NCBI GenBank assembly: GCA_030426845.1
Contig: JAUHXR010000014.1
Span: 1 to 58,541, forward strand
Direction of reading: 5' to 3'
Length of the DNA: 58,541 bases
Origin: Polyangia bacterium
GTDB taxonomy: Bacteria; Myxococcota_A; Polyangia; Polyangiales; Sandaracinaceae
A program made the position numbers and the translations under genes. Positions within the stretch are counted from its first letter, which is position 1. Each line of letters begins with the position of its first letter. Below are positions 1-12,292 of this stretch, piece by piece. The notes beneath the pieces were generated by a model that made no database searches, was not told the DNA's origin, and saw nothing but the letters and a program-made list of their open reading frames with translations.

Positions 1-557
1 ACGGCGGAGGGCTCGGGCGGCGTGGGCGTGTCCTCGCCGGCCTCGAGCCCCTCGAGGTAGCCCTCGAGCAGGCGCGAGAAGAGCGCTTCGATCTCCGACT
101 CCCAGCCCAGCGCCTCGCACGCGAGGGTCACGGAGACGCCGAGGCGCGCGAGATCGAGCACCGCCGGCCCGGTGGTCGCGCCGTCGAAGTCGGTGAGCCC
201 GCGGCCGAGGTCGGTGACGGCGTACTGCTCGAGGTGTGCGTCGCCGTGGAGGTTCACCGGCGGCGCGTCGCGCATCGAGTCGCCCAGCTCCTCGCAGACC
301 TCGGTGGAGAACTCGCGGTGGATGAATCGGAAGTAGGAGTGCGGGCTCGAGCGCAGGCGCCGCAGCAGGTCGGGGTTGCGGGCGAAGTCGGTGTGGGTGA
401 TGTCGATCGCCAGGGGATCCGGCGGCGGCGGGGTCACCTCGGGCGGCGTCTCCGGAGGGGTGGGCGGCGCGGGCGCGCAGGTCTCGCAGCTCGCGAGCGT
501 CGCCGCGAGCGCCGCGAGGGCGAGCGTCAGGGCGCGGGAGCGTGCCGGTGTCGTCAC
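1..557 (-). CDS. DUF2252-family lipoprotein (C-terminus beyond window edge)
   Basis: Only the first 185 codons are present; the frame runs off the left edge. Translation from GTG gives a short signal peptide ending in a lipobox (LASC, lipidated Cys about residue 24), a Pro/Thr linker, then a domain with H-G-D-A-H-L-E (His about residue 104) and a downstream D-F-D-G-A...G-P...L-D-L-A-R-L block. These are hallmarks of DUF2252, a family with an aminoglycoside-phosphotransferase-like kinase fold. The position usually occupied by Asn after HGDxHLE is Gln here. The GTG lies 2 nt after the stop of the barrel gene, so it is the fourth gene of a leftward operon. DUF2252 function is not established; lipidation implies an extracytoplasmic location. 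GTG is chosen because the lipoprotein signal begins there. Confidence 0.8.
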   Translation of the reverse strand, partial: MTTPARSRALTLALAALAATLASCETCAPAPPTPPETPPEVTPPPPDPLAIDITHTDFARNPDLLRRLRSSPHSYFRFIHREFSTEVCEELGDSMRDAPPVNLHGDAHLEQYAVTDLGRGLTDFDGATTGPAVLDLARLGVSVTLACEALGWESEIEALFSRLLEGYLEGLEAGEDTPTPPEPSA

Positions 558-559
558 CT

Positions 560-3974
<3,415 letters not shown>

Positions 3975-3978
<4 letters not shown>

Positions 3979-5522
3979 GAGGAGGCTCCCGGCTCGTGGG
4001 TCGCGATGTCGGCGGTCGGGTCCTCGTTCACGCGGTCGCTCGCGCGGACGAGGAGAAACGTGAAGCCCAGCCAGAGCACGACGAGCACCAGGTTGACCGC
4101 CGCCATCGCCTGCAGGCCCATCTCGAGCGCGGTGCTCCCGACGATGAACAGGAGCGCGGCGAGGACGTCGCCGCTCCGGACGACGAAGGTGTCGACCGCC
4201 TGCTTGCCCGCGTACTTGGCCGCCTTGGTGGTCGGCAGCCAGACCATCGCCTTGCCCGTGTTCATGATGGAGTAGTCGGTCGAGTTCTCGGCCGTCTTGG
4301 CCCAGCGCAGCACCACGAGGCCGAGCCCGGCGGCGAACAGCGCGTAGGAGCCGAAGGCCACGAGAGGGAGCGCGAAGAGGACCGCGCGCAGGCCGAAGCG
4401 CTTGACGAGGCGCGAGACGACGAAGAGCTGGAGCAGCAGCGCGGCGACGTTCACGATCGAGAAGAAGCGCCCGTAGAAGCCGCCGATGAACGCGCCGCGG
4501 CTCGCCGCCTCGCCCGCCGCGACCGCCTGCGTCGCGGCCTCCGCCACGAGGTCGCTCAGCAGGAACTCGCCGAGCGTGTTGACGAGGTTGAGGGTGAGGA
4601 TGACGGCCGCGATGAGCCGAACGTAGGGGCTCCGCAGGATCAGCCCGAAGCCGTCGCGCGCGCCCTCCTTGGCGGGCTTCGAGCCCTCCTCGGAGCTGGC
4701 CTCTTCGTCGGCGCTGGCCGCCTCCGCGCCCGGGCTCGCCGGCTCGTAGCGGCGCGCGACCCACACCATCAGCGCGGTGAACAGGATGAGCAGCACGGCC
4801 GGCGCCTGCAGGAGCAGGAACGACGGGTCGAGGCCGTTCTCGGTGAGGAACTGGTTGAACGCGGGCGCGACGTAGTCGACGTCCTTGACCAGCTCGGGAG
4901 AGACCATCGCGTAGAACTGGCTCGCCGCCTCGGAGCCTACCGGCGCGCCCGCGGTGGCGCCGACGCCGATGATCGGGAACAGCCGCTTGCCCTGCTCCTC
5001 GGTGTAGATGTCGTTCCCGAACGACCAGAACTGGGCGATCATCGAGACGCTGAAGATCCCCACCCAGATGTAGAAGACGAACCCGAGCATCAGCGCCCCC
5101 GCGAGCTTGAGCGCGAAGAAGAGCTGGATGCAGAGAACGAAGAAGACCGACACGCCCACGATGAGGCGCACGCGCGAGATGCGGCTCGCGAGCCACGAGT
5201 AAGCGGGGACGTAGATCAGGAGCAGCAGCGCCTGGCAGCCCGCGGCGAACGCCTTGAGCTGCGGCCCGTCCTGCTCGATGAGGATGTTCTTGAGCCACAC
5301 CGGGATGTCGGCCTGGCTCACGACCCGCAGGTCCGCGGCGGCGGACGCGAGGACGAGCGGCTCGCGCACCGTCTTGAGCACGTAGTAGCAGACGAGCAGC
5401 AGGAAGATCGTCACCAGCAGCGTCAGCGCGGTCGAGCCCTCGCCGGGGCGCACGTCGCTGAAGAGCCGCAGGAAGCGGTCGAGGATCGAGCCTCGCGGGG
5501 CCTCTGGTCGTTCGCGGTTCAT
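3975..5522 (-). CDS. Npt/TLC-like nucleotide (ATP/ADP) transporter, MFS-type membrane protein
   Basis: A 515-residue polytopic inner-membrane protein with about 11-12 hydrophobic segments and a Ser/Glu-rich cytoplasmic loop in the middle. The first membrane segment carries V-L-K-T-V-R-E-P-L, and a later block has W-S-F-G-N-D-I-Y-T-E-E-Q-G-K-R-L-F-P-I-I-G. These patterns match bacterial proteins annotated as Npt1/Npt2 (TLC, ATP/ADP translocase-like) nucleotide transporters. Plastid and intracellular-parasite relatives exchange ATP and ADP; the substrate in free-living bacteria is not established. ATG at 5522 is preferred over upstream in-frame codons because those lead into an Arg-rich, unstructured extension inside the divergent promoter region. 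It is the first gene of the leftward operon. Confidence 0.75.
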
Positions 5523-5664
5523 CGCCGGAGATCGGGTCGGCCCAGGAAGGCCATCGGACGTTACTCGCTCCTGGCGCCGGCATGTAGGCGAATGGGAAGC
5601 CAGCCGCAAAGGGGCGCTTCGAATCCTCCGGCGCCGGCCTCCGGTGTGGCATGTTCGCGTCGCC
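5523..5664. promoter_or_regulatory. Divergent promoter region of the envelope locus
   Basis: 142 bp between the divergent transporter and barrel genes. It contains two copies of the palindrome-like octamer GGCGCCGG (5573-5580 and 5630-5637), 57 bp apart, which could be operator half-sites for co-regulation of the two operons. No clear -35/-10 pair is visible. Confidence 0.35.
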
Positions 5665-7041
5665 GTGTCCGCCCGCCTCACCGCCGCGCTCCTCGCGGCC
5701 GCGCTGCTCGCCGCGAGCCCCGCGCGCGCCGACGGCCCGAGCGAGAGCTCGCCCGAGAACCCGCCCGAGAACCCGCCCGCGCGCGAGGTCCCGGACTACG
5801 ACGGCCGGCCCGAGCCCGACGCCGACCCGGCGGACGCCGCGCTCTGGGTGCCGCGGATCCTGACGGGGCCCCTCTACCTGATCAGCGAGTACCTCCTGCG
5901 CGCCCCGCTCGGGTTCGTGGTGACGGAGCTCGAGCGCTCGCGGGTCTTCGAGTTCCTCTTCGACGTCTTCGTGTTCGGGCCCGACCGCAACATCGGTGTG
6001 CTGCCGACCGCGTTCTTCGACTTCGGGCTCGCCCCGTCCGCGGGGGTGTTCATGTTCTGGAACGGCTTCCTCGCGGACCAGAACCAGCTCACGCTCCACG
6101 CGGCGACGGGCGGGCTGGAGTTCCTGATGCTCACGGTCCGCGACCGCTGGCGCCCCTCCGAAGAGACCACGGTGGCGGCGCGCTTCCAGCTCCTGACGCG
6201 CCCCGACCAGCAGCTCGGTCGGATCGAGAGCCCGCTCCCCGCGGCCCAGCGACCGACCGCGCGCTACGGCGTCGAGCAGATCGAGGGCGGGATCGACGTG
6301 TCGTGGCGCCCCTGGGGCCGCAACCTCATCGGCGCCTCGGCCGGCTACCGCGGCGTCGCGTTCCTCGACCGGCGCTGGCGCGAGGAGGACCGCACGGTGC
6401 GCGAGATCTACGGCCCCGACGCGCTCCCCGACGCCTACGCGACCGGCTTCTCGTCGCTCGATCTCGGTGTCCGCTTCGTGATCGACAGCCGCCCCGAGAG
6501 CGAGCTGTCGCAGGGCGGCGTGCGGGTCGAGGGCCACGCGATCGAGCACATCGGCTTCGGCGGGGTCCCGGACTCGAGCTGGGTGAGCTGGGGCGCCTCG
6601 GCCGCGGCCGCCACCGACGTGCTCGGGCGGGGCCGCGTGTTCGGGCTCACCGCGACGGTGCGGGGCGTGAGCCCGGTCGGCGAGGCGATCGTGCCGTTCG
6701 TCGATCTGCCGGAGCTCGGCGGCGTGGACGGACCGCTCCCCGGGTTCCAGCCCGGGCTCGTGCGCGGGCGGAGCCTCGCCGCGCTGGTCTTCCACTACAC
6801 CTGGCCGCTCCACGCCTTCCTCGACAGCGTCCTGCACTACGGGCTCGGCAACGTGTTCGGCGACACCTTCACCGACTTCGACGTCGAGCTCGCGCGGATG
6901 TCCTTCGGCCTCTCGATCGCGCCGCGCTTCGAGGGCACCCACCTCTTCGAGCTCGGCCTCGCGTTCGGCACCCGGCCGTTCCGCGACGGCGCGAACATCG
7001 AGTCGGTCCGCTTCGTGGTCGGCGCGAGGAACGGCCTGTGA
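5665..7041 (+). CDS. Omp85/D15-like outer-membrane beta-barrel protein (paralogue)
   Basis: About 458 residues with a Sec signal peptide (cleavage after SPARA), a short Pro/Glu linker without the long DP/EP tract, then the same W-x-P-R-I-L-x-G-P-L-Y-L-x-S-E-Y block as the barrel at 560-2284 and a C-terminal barrel-like region. The two proteins also share the tail V-x-S-V-R-F-V-V-G. GTG 5665 gives the compact signal peptide; an in-frame GTG at 5644 would add seven residues. The stop overlaps the next start (GTGA). It is likely an outer-membrane protein that works with the co-encoded lipoprotein, mirroring the pair on the opposite strand. Confidence 0.8.
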   Translation: MSARLTAALLAAALLAASPARADGPSESSPENPPENPPAREVPDYDGRPEPDADPADAALWVPRILTGPLYLISEYLLRAPLGFVVTELERSRVFEFLFDVFVFGPDRNIGVLPTAFFDFGLAPSAGVFMFWNGFLADQNQLTLHAATGGLEFLMLTVRDRWRPSEETTVAARFQLLTRPDQQLGRIESPLPAAQRPTARYGVEQIEGGIDVSWRPWGRNLIGASAGYRGVAFLDRRWREEDRTVREIYGPDALPDAYATGFSSLDLGVRFVIDSRPESELSQGGVRVEGHAIEHIGFGGVPDSSWVSWGASAAAATDVLGRGRVFGLTATVRGVSPVGEAIVPFVDLPELGGVDGPLPGFQPGLVRGRSLAALVFHYTWPLHAFLDSVLHYGLGNVFGDTFTDFDVELARMSFGLSIAPRFEGTHLFELGLAFGTRPFRDGANIESVRFVVGARNGL

Positions 7042-8693
7042 CCCGCGGCTGGCCCGCCATCCTCTCGCTCGCGCTGCTCGCCGGTTGCGCGAGCGCCCCT
7101 GCGCGCTTCGCGCTCCGCGACGCGATGTGGGTGGACGACGACCGGCGCCCGTTCCCGCGCCGCCCGGGCGAGCTCTACAACCCGCCGCAGTGGGACCGGA
7201 TCGATCACACGCTCTTCCGGCCGCTCTCGGAGCTGTTCACCTACGAGCTCGACCGCGAGGCGATCAACGTCAACGCGCTCGACGAGGTCCCCGACTCGAG
7301 CTGGTTCACCAACCGCCTCGGCCGCGCGCCGATGAGCCCGCAGCGCCTCGCCCAGGGCGCGTGCCGGGATGCCGGCGAGCCGCCGCGGCCCTGGACGGTG
7401 GTGCGCGCCAAGCCCGCCGGGACGAGCCCGGGCCTGGTCGTCCGCGCGGCCGACGACCGCACGTTCCTCTTCAAGATCGACTTCGACCTCCCCGAGCGCG
7501 GGACCGCGGCGGACGCGATCGCGACCCGGCTGTTCTGGGCCGCCGGCTACCACACGCCGTGCAACCGCGTGGTGCGGTTCGCGCGCGACGACCTCGCGCT
7601 GGCGACCGAGCCGATCGACGGGCACGACCCGCCGGGCGAGGACGCGGTGCAGCGCCTCCTCGACGCGGCCGGACGCGCGCCCGACGGGCGCTACCGCGGC
7701 AGCCTCAGCGAGTACATCGAGGGGCAGCCCCTCGGCGGCTGGCGCTACAGCGGCACGCGCGACGACGATCCGAACGACGTGGTCCCCCACGAGCACCGGC
7801 GCGAGGTGCGCGGCATGGTCGTGCTGAGCGCCTGGCTCAACCACATCGACGCGCGCGCGGAGAACAACCAGGACGCGTGGATCGAGGGCGACGATGGGCA
7901 AGGATACTTGCGGCACTACGTGCTGGACGTCGGCGACTCCTTCGGCCAGCAGCTGCCCAGCTCGCCGCTGCTCAGCCAGAGCTTCGGGCACGCCTTCTAC
8001 GTGGACGTGCAGCACATCACCGAGAACTTCCTCTCGCTCGGGCTGGCCGAGCGGCCCTACTTCGACGCGCCGCGGGGTCCGGCGGGCGACGTGCTGGGCT
8101 TCTACGACATCGCGCGCTTCGACGCCGAGGGCTGGCACAACGGCTACCCGAACCCGGCGTTCGATCGGGCGACGGAGCGCGACCGCGCGTGGATGGCGCG
8201 CATCATCGCCCGGTTCACCGAGGCCCAGCTGCGCGCGGCGATCGCGGCCGGCGACCTGTCGCGGCCCGAGGTGAGCGAGGAGCTGCTGCGCATCCTGCTC
8301 GGGCGACGCGAGCGCATCTTGGAGCGCTACCTGACCCGCCTCTCGCCGCTGACCGAGCCGACGGTCCGCGGGGGGAGCCTCTGCCTCACCGACCTCGCGC
8401 TGCGCTCGGGCCTGCGGGCGGAGCGTCGCTACTACACCCGTGCGTTCGAGGGCCTCCCGGGCGAGCGCCGGCCGACCCGGGGGGCGCGCCGCTACGGCGA
8501 CCGCGCGTGCATGCCGCTGCCGGCCGCGGAGGCGAGCCCCGAGGCGCCGGCCTACTGGGTCGTCGACGTGGTCGCAGAGACGCCGGGGCGGGAGCGCACC
8601 GCGCCGGCTCGCGTCCACCTGTACCAGCTCGGACCGGGGGCGTACCGGGTGGTCGGCCTCGAGCGCCCCGACGGCTTCGACCCGCCTGGCTGA
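7038..8693 (+). CDS. Lipoprotein with kinase-like catalytic motifs (copy 2)
   Basis: A 551-residue paralogue of the product of 2281-3978, lipidated at Cys17 (LLAGC). Aligned key positions are Lys146 in F-L-F-K, then G-Y-H-T-P-C-N-R-V-V, then H269-I-D271-A-R-A-E275-N276, and D297-V-G-D300. H-x-D-x-x-x-E-N plus a later D-x-G matches the protein-kinase catalytic/metal loops in order and roughly in spacing. A Gly-rich ATP loop is not obvious, so if it is a kinase it is atypical. The region P-N-D-V-V-P-H-E-H-R-R is identical in both copies. GTG overlaps the barrel stop. Substrate and activity are unknown. Confidence 0.8.
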   Translation: MTRGWPAILSLALLAGCASAPARFALRDAMWVDDDRRPFPRRPGELYNPPQWDRIDHTLFRPLSELFTYELDREAINVNALDEVPDSSWFTNRLGRAPMSPQRLAQGACRDAGEPPRPWTVVRAKPAGTSPGLVVRAADDRTFLFKIDFDLPERGTAADAIATRLFWAAGYHTPCNRVVRFARDDLALATEPIDGHDPPGEDAVQRLLDAAGRAPDGRYRGSLSEYIEGQPLGGWRYSGTRDDDPNDVVPHEHRREVRGMVVLSAWLNHIDARAENNQDAWIEGDDGQGYLRHYVLDVGDSFGQQLPSSPLLSQSFGHAFYVDVQHITENFLSLGLAERPYFDAPRGPAGDVLGFYDIARFDAEGWHNGYPNPAFDRATERDRAWMARIIARFTEAQLRAAIAAGDLSRPEVSEELLRILLGRRERILERYLTRLSPLTEPTVRGGSLCLTDLALRSGLRAERRYYTRAFEGLPGERRPTRGARRYGDRACMPLPAAEASPEAPAYWVVDVVAETPGRERTAPARVHLYQLGPGAYRVVGLERPDGFDPPG

Positions 8694-8708
8694 GCCCCGC
8701 GGCGAGGC

Positions 8709-8765
8709 CAGGGCCTGAGCCCTGCACCCCGCGTGACGAGCGCGTGAGCCCCCCGAACCGGGGGC
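8709..8765 (+). terminator. Two small GC hairpins after the envelope operon
   Basis: CAGGGC/GCCCTG arms with a CTGA loop (8709-8724), followed by GCCCCC/GGGGGC arms with a 6-nt loop (8748-8765), lie between the lipoprotein stop and the next gene. No U-tract follows, so this is a weak terminator call. Confidence 0.35.
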
Positions 8766-8805
8766 GGTGAGGGGCCGCGCGGCGTGGTAAGCCTCGAAGG
8801 CAGCG

Positions 8806-9498
8806 ATGAAGGCGCCGAGACCCCGACCGTGGTGGAAGCGCGTGCCCCCGGAGCCGGCGGCCGCGCTGGCCGTGATGGCCGTCGTGCTGCTCTACGGGGT
8901 GTGGCACGCGTTGTCCGCCGCGCTCTCTTCCGAGCCCGACCTGCCCGACCTGCCCAACGTCGCCGAAGTGACGGACGTGCCGGCCGAGGTCTCCGCGGCG
9001 GACGAGGCGCCGCCGCTCGGAGAGGCGTCGCGCGCTCTGATCGGCGCGCCGCCCGTCCCGAACCCCACCGAGCTGGCCGCCGTAGGGGCCGAGCCAGCCC
9101 CGCCCGAGGGGGCCCCGGCGCTGGTGCCGATCGCGCCTGACCCGGCGACCGACGTCGCGCCGGTCGAGCCCGAGCTGCGAGGGGACGACCCCGCCGGCGA
9201 CCCCCCCGCGCTCCCCCCGAGCGCCCTGGCCCCGGCCGCCTCTACGCCGAGCCGGCCGGCCCCCGAGCAGCCGGCCGCTGTCGCGCCCACCCCGGTCGCT
9301 CCGTCGCCGGTCGCTCCGTCGCCGGTCGCGCCGCGCCCTGCGCCTCGGGCGCGTCGACCGGCCGCCGCGACGCCGCCGCCCGCGGAGCCTCCCTCGGAGC
9401 CGCCGCCGTCGGAGCCGCCGCCGTCGGAGCCGACGCCGGTCGCGCCCGTGCCGGTCCCCGAGACGAGCCCCGCCGTCCCGAGCAACCCGTTCCGCTGA
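8806..9498 (+). CDS. Single-pass membrane protein with long Pro/Ala-rich tail
   Basis: 230 residues: a basic N-terminus (K-A-P-R-P-R-P-W-W-K-R), one hydrophobic segment at about residues 19-40, then a low-complexity Pro/Ala/Glu/Ser extension containing V-A-P-S-P and E-P-P-P-S repeats. No domain is recognised. The shape (short cytosolic N-terminus, membrane anchor, extended periplasmic Pro-rich arm) resembles envelope-spanning linker proteins, but nothing specific supports a function. Other open frames here are less plausible because they consist mostly of Arg or Gly/Ser. Confidence 0.6.
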   Translation: MKAPRPRPWWKRVPPEPAAALAVMAVVLLYGVWHALSAALSSEPDLPDLPNVAEVTDVPAEVSAADEAPPLGEASRALIGAPPVPNPTELAAVGAEPAPPEGAPALVPIAPDPATDVAPVEPELRGDDPAGDPPALPPSALAPAASTPSRPAPEQPAAVAPTPVAPSPVAPSPVAPRPAPRARRPAAATPPPAEPPSEPPPSEPPPSEPTPVAPVPVPETSPAVPSNPFR

Positions 9499-9580
9499 CC
9501 CGGCCGAACAGACCCGGCCGAACAGACCCGGCCGATCAGGCCGGTCGATCAAGGGCCGGCCGATCAGCGCCGGCCGATCC
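9497..9580. repeat. 14-bp tandem repeat, about six units
   Basis: Units begin GACCCGGCCGAACA (two exact copies), then GACCCGGCCGATCA, and decay into three CCGG(C/T)CGATC variants, filling 84 bp. It occupies the whole space between two convergent genes (stops at 9498 and 9583). The CCGGCCGATC cores are partly self-complementary, so it may double as a bidirectional terminator. Confidence 0.85.
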
Positions 9581-9582
9581 AG

Positions 9583-11037
9583 TCAGTCGTCGAAGGACTC
9601 GTGCTGCACCCAGCGGCTGCGCGGGTGGCGCCGCCGGCGGTCGCAGCGGAGCCGCTCCGGCGGCCGGTCGGGGCGCGTCCACGGCACGTGGCGGATCGGG
9701 CTGAGGTGCCCGTCGCGGTGCCGCACGCCCGGGCGGAAGAGCTGCGCCGGGTCGCAGTTGTTGCCGTCGAACATCAGCTCGAAGTGCACGTGGGGCCCGC
9801 GGCTGATCCCGGTGCTGCCCACCTCGCCGAGGATCCCGCCGCGCGGGACGGTCTGGCCTGCGACCACGGAGTTTGCGCTGTTGTGCGCGTACATCGTCAC
9901 CCAGCCGCCCGGGTGAACCACCATCACGAGGTTGCCGTAGCCGGGGACCTCGTCGCCCGAGTAGCCCACCACGCCCGGCGCGGCCGCGCGCACGTTCCAG
10001 CCGATGCGCCCCATGATGTCGACCGCGAGGTGGTAGCCGCCCTCGCCCGAGCCATAGCCGCGCACGAACCAGCCGCCGGTCACCGGCCAGCGCAGGTGCC
10101 CGGGGAGCCGGTTGCGGTTGCCGCCGGCCGCGGCGATCCAGCGCGGCTCCACCTGACCGCGCAGCAGCCGGGTCGCGGTCGCCCGCGTCCCGAGGCCGAG
10201 CCGCTCGGCGCGCCGCATCGCGCGCTGCTGGTTCTGGGTGAGCTGCCGCCGCACGCGCCCGCCGGTGTCGCGCTCGACCCCGGGGATCCAGAGGCGCGCG
10301 CCCTCCTGCAATCCCTGCACGCCCGCCTCGTCCAGCCCGTTGGCGGCCATGATCTCGGAGACCGTGACCCCGAACATCCGCGCGAGGTCCCACATCGTCT
10401 CGCCGCGGCTCACCACGTGGCGGAATCCGCGGCTCGCGCGGTTCTGGGCGAGGCTCTGCTCGCGGTTCTCGGTCGCGCGCTCGACCTGCCGCTCGGTGAC
10501 CCCGGGGACGACGATGGAGCGCCCCGGGCGGAGCAGCCGCACCGAGTCGTCGTCGAGCTCGTTGCGGGCCATGAGGTCGTCCATCGGGACGTCGTAGAGG
10601 TGCGCGACGTCCCAGAGCGTCTCGCCGTCGATCAGCCGGTGGTACGCGCCGTCCTCGACCGGCGGCAGCTCCTCGGGCTCCGCGGCGTCCGTGATCGTGA
10701 CCACCTCCTCGGCGCCCGGGATCCGCAGGGTCTGGCCCGTCCGCAGCCGCCGCACGTCGCGCGGCCGCATCTCGTTCGCCTCCATGATGTCGTTGACCGA
10801 GACGTCGTAGGCGCGCGCGATCGCCCAGAGGGTCTGTCCCTCCTCGATCGTGTGATCGACGCCCGGCGGCGGGCCCTCCGGCTCCGGCTCCTCCTCGGGC
10901 GGCGCCGCCTCGGCGACCGGGGTCGGGTCCGCCGGCGCCGGGGCCGGCTCCTCGCCGCAGCCCGAGTACACCGCGCTGGCCAACGCCGCGCCGGCGAGCA
11001 GCGCGAGGGTCGGTCCGATCGAACGCGTCCACCGCAT
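9583..11037 (-). CDS. LysM-LysM-LysM-M23 peptidoglycan endopeptidase, lipoprotein
   Basis: A 484-residue lipoprotein (Y-S-G-C, Cys27) with a Pro/Glu linker, three LysM modules (about 62-107, 133-178, 205-254, each with G-x-T-L/M-W-x-x-A and a final I-P-G/V-P-G) and a C-terminal M23/LytM domain (about 315-440). The zinc and catalytic residues of active M23 enzymes are present: H336-x-x-x-D340, Y-A-H385 and H416-x-H418. It should therefore cleave peptide cross-links, unlike degenerate EnvC/NlpD activators. The tail after 440 is basic and Arg-rich. A -10-like TAGATC lies 9 nt before the ATG, in line with other genes in this window. Confidence 0.92.
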   Translation of the reverse strand: MRWTRSIGPTLALLAGAALASAVYSGCGEEPAPAPADPTPVAEAAPPEEEPEPEGPPPGVDHTIEEGQTLWAIARAYDVSVNDIMEANEMRPRDVRRLRTGQTLRIPGAEEVVTITDAAEPEELPPVEDGAYHRLIDGETLWDVAHLYDVPMDDLMARNELDDDSVRLLRPGRSIVVPGVTERQVERATENREQSLAQNRASRGFRHVVSRGETMWDLARMFGVTVSEIMAANGLDEAGVQGLQEGARLWIPGVERDTGGRVRRQLTQNQQRAMRRAERLGLGTRATATRLLRGQVEPRWIAAAGGNRNRLPGHLRWPVTGGWFVRGYGSGEGGYHLAVDIMGRIGWNVRAAAPGVVGYSGDEVPGYGNLVMVVHPGGWVTMYAHNSANSVVAGQTVPRGGILGEVGSTGISRGPHVHFELMFDGNNCDPAQLFRPGVRHRDGHLSPIRHVPWTRPDRPPERLRCDRRRRHPRSRWVQHESFDD

Positions 11038-11115
11038 GGACCCGGCGATCTACGATCTCCGAGCGCCTCCGGCAAAGGCGCGGCCCCTGAGGAGCTCCGC
11101 GGAGCTCCGCGGGGC

Positions 11116-12234
11116 TCAGCGGCGGCGCTGGCGCGGGGCCGGGAAGGGGACGAGCGCGCGGCTGGGCCCGTGCATCGCCCGGCGCACCATCCCGTAGGTC
11201 TGCCCGGGGTGCCAGAACAGGAAGCCGTTCGCCCCCGCGCGCCGCGCCGCACGGATCTGGTCGTGGATGAACGTCTCGTCGTAGTGGGTGCCCGCCCCCT
11301 GCGCGAAGGCCTGGAGGAACGGCCGGATGACCGGCTGGACGCCGATGCGGTTGCGGAGCCGGCGCGTGCCGCCGAACACCAGCCGGTAGGCCCGGTTGTC
11401 CTCGCCGAGCCGCCACGCCCGCATCGAGTTGACGTAGAGCATCGGCGTGTAGACCTCGACGTACTGGCTCCACGCGTCGAGGTCCTGCCCGAGGCCGCTC
11501 GGATCGCCGTCCCGGTAGGCCGCGAGGCCGAAGACGTCGACGCCGAGCGGGATGTGGATCGCCTCGTCGACCGACCGCAACAAGCGCAGGAGCACGTCCG
11601 TCCGGCTCTCCTGCGTCTCGCTCGGGTAGCGCGCGAACTGGGTGCCGTCGTCGACCGGGAAGCGCACGTAGTCGAGCTGGACCTCGTCGAAGCCGAGGGC
11701 CTCCGCCTCGCGGGCCAGCGCCACGACGAGGCGGTGGTTCTCCGCGTTGTGGGGATCGAGCCAGGTGCCGCCGGTGCCCCAGCTCACCCACAGCTCGCGC
11801 GCCCGGCGCACGTCCTGGATCGCGCGGCCCGGGACCCGCTCGGGCAGCGCGCGATCGGCGAAGCAGACGATCCGCGCGATCGCGTAGAGGTCGTTGTCGT
11901 GCAGCGAGCGGACGAGGGCCGCGGTGTCGCCGAGCCACCCGGTGCGCATCTCGCGCAGCTCCCCCACCTGGGTCGCGTGGTGGACCCGCCCCTCGGCGTC
12001 CTTCAGGTCGAGGACGACCGCGTTCATCCGTGCGTTGCGCGCCGAGCTGACGACCGCCTCGTGGCCGTGCCGCCGGACGAACGCCGCGCCGATGTAGAGG
12101 CCCCGCGCGGCGAGCCCGCGTTCGCTGACCGGGTCGACGAGCGCGTCGCCTTGCGCGCGGGCGCGGTGAGGGTGGACGAGGGAGCCGAGCGTGACGATCA
12201 GCGCGACGGCGGCGAGCGGAGCGGCGCGGAGCAC
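11116..12234 (-). CDS. Exported putative glycoside hydrolase (DUF4015-like TIM barrel)
   Basis: 372 residues with a signal peptide (cleavage near RARAQ). Sequence landmarks are G-L-Y-I-G near the start, V-V-L-D-L-K-D-A-E-G, A-R-I-V-C-F, G-F-D-E-V-Q-L-D-Y-V-R-F-P, and V-Y-T-P-M-L-Y. These are characteristic of the DUF4015 'putative glycoside hydrolase' TIM-barrel family; the D-E-V-Q-L-D-Y-V-R-F-P block contains the probable active-site acids. Substrate is unknown. The GTG at 12234 is used because upstream ATGs are out of frame. It is divergent from thiD and likely in the cell envelope. Confidence 0.8.
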   Translation of the reverse strand: MLRAAPLAAVALIVTLGSLVHPHRARAQGDALVDPVSERGLAARGLYIGAAFVRRHGHEAVVSSARNARMNAVVLDLKDAEGRVHHATQVGELREMRTGWLGDTAALVRSLHDNDLYAIARIVCFADRALPERVPGRAIQDVRRARELWVSWGTGGTWLDPHNAENHRLVVALAREAEALGFDEVQLDYVRFPVDDGTQFARYPSETQESRTDVLLRLLRSVDEAIHIPLGVDVFGLAAYRDGDPSGLGQDLDAWSQYVEVYTPMLYVNSMRAWRLGEDNRAYRLVFGGTRRLRNRIGVQPVIRPFLQAFAQGAGTHYDETFIHDQIRAARRAGANGFLFWHPGQTYGMVRRAMHGPSRALVPFPAPRQRRR

Positions 12235-12279
12235 GCGTTCATCATGCCGTCCCCGACGCCCGGCGCCGAGTTTGTGCGG

Positions 12280-12285
12280 TACGCT
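12280..12285 (+). promoter_or_regulatory. -10-like box TACGCT before thiD
   Basis: TACGCT ends 7 nt before the thiD ATG. The same placement recurs at other genes here. No convincing -35 is seen, and the call rests on recurrence. Confidence 0.35.
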
Positions 12286-12292
12286 GCGGGCG

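Noticed and set aside
3996-7037. A very long + strand open frame reading through the transporter and first barrel region, joined to the real lipoprotein gene at 7038
   Set aside because: Its product is Arg/Glu-Asp-biased shadow sequence of the genes on the other frame or strand. Only the part from GTG 7038 has a lipobox and conserved motifs.
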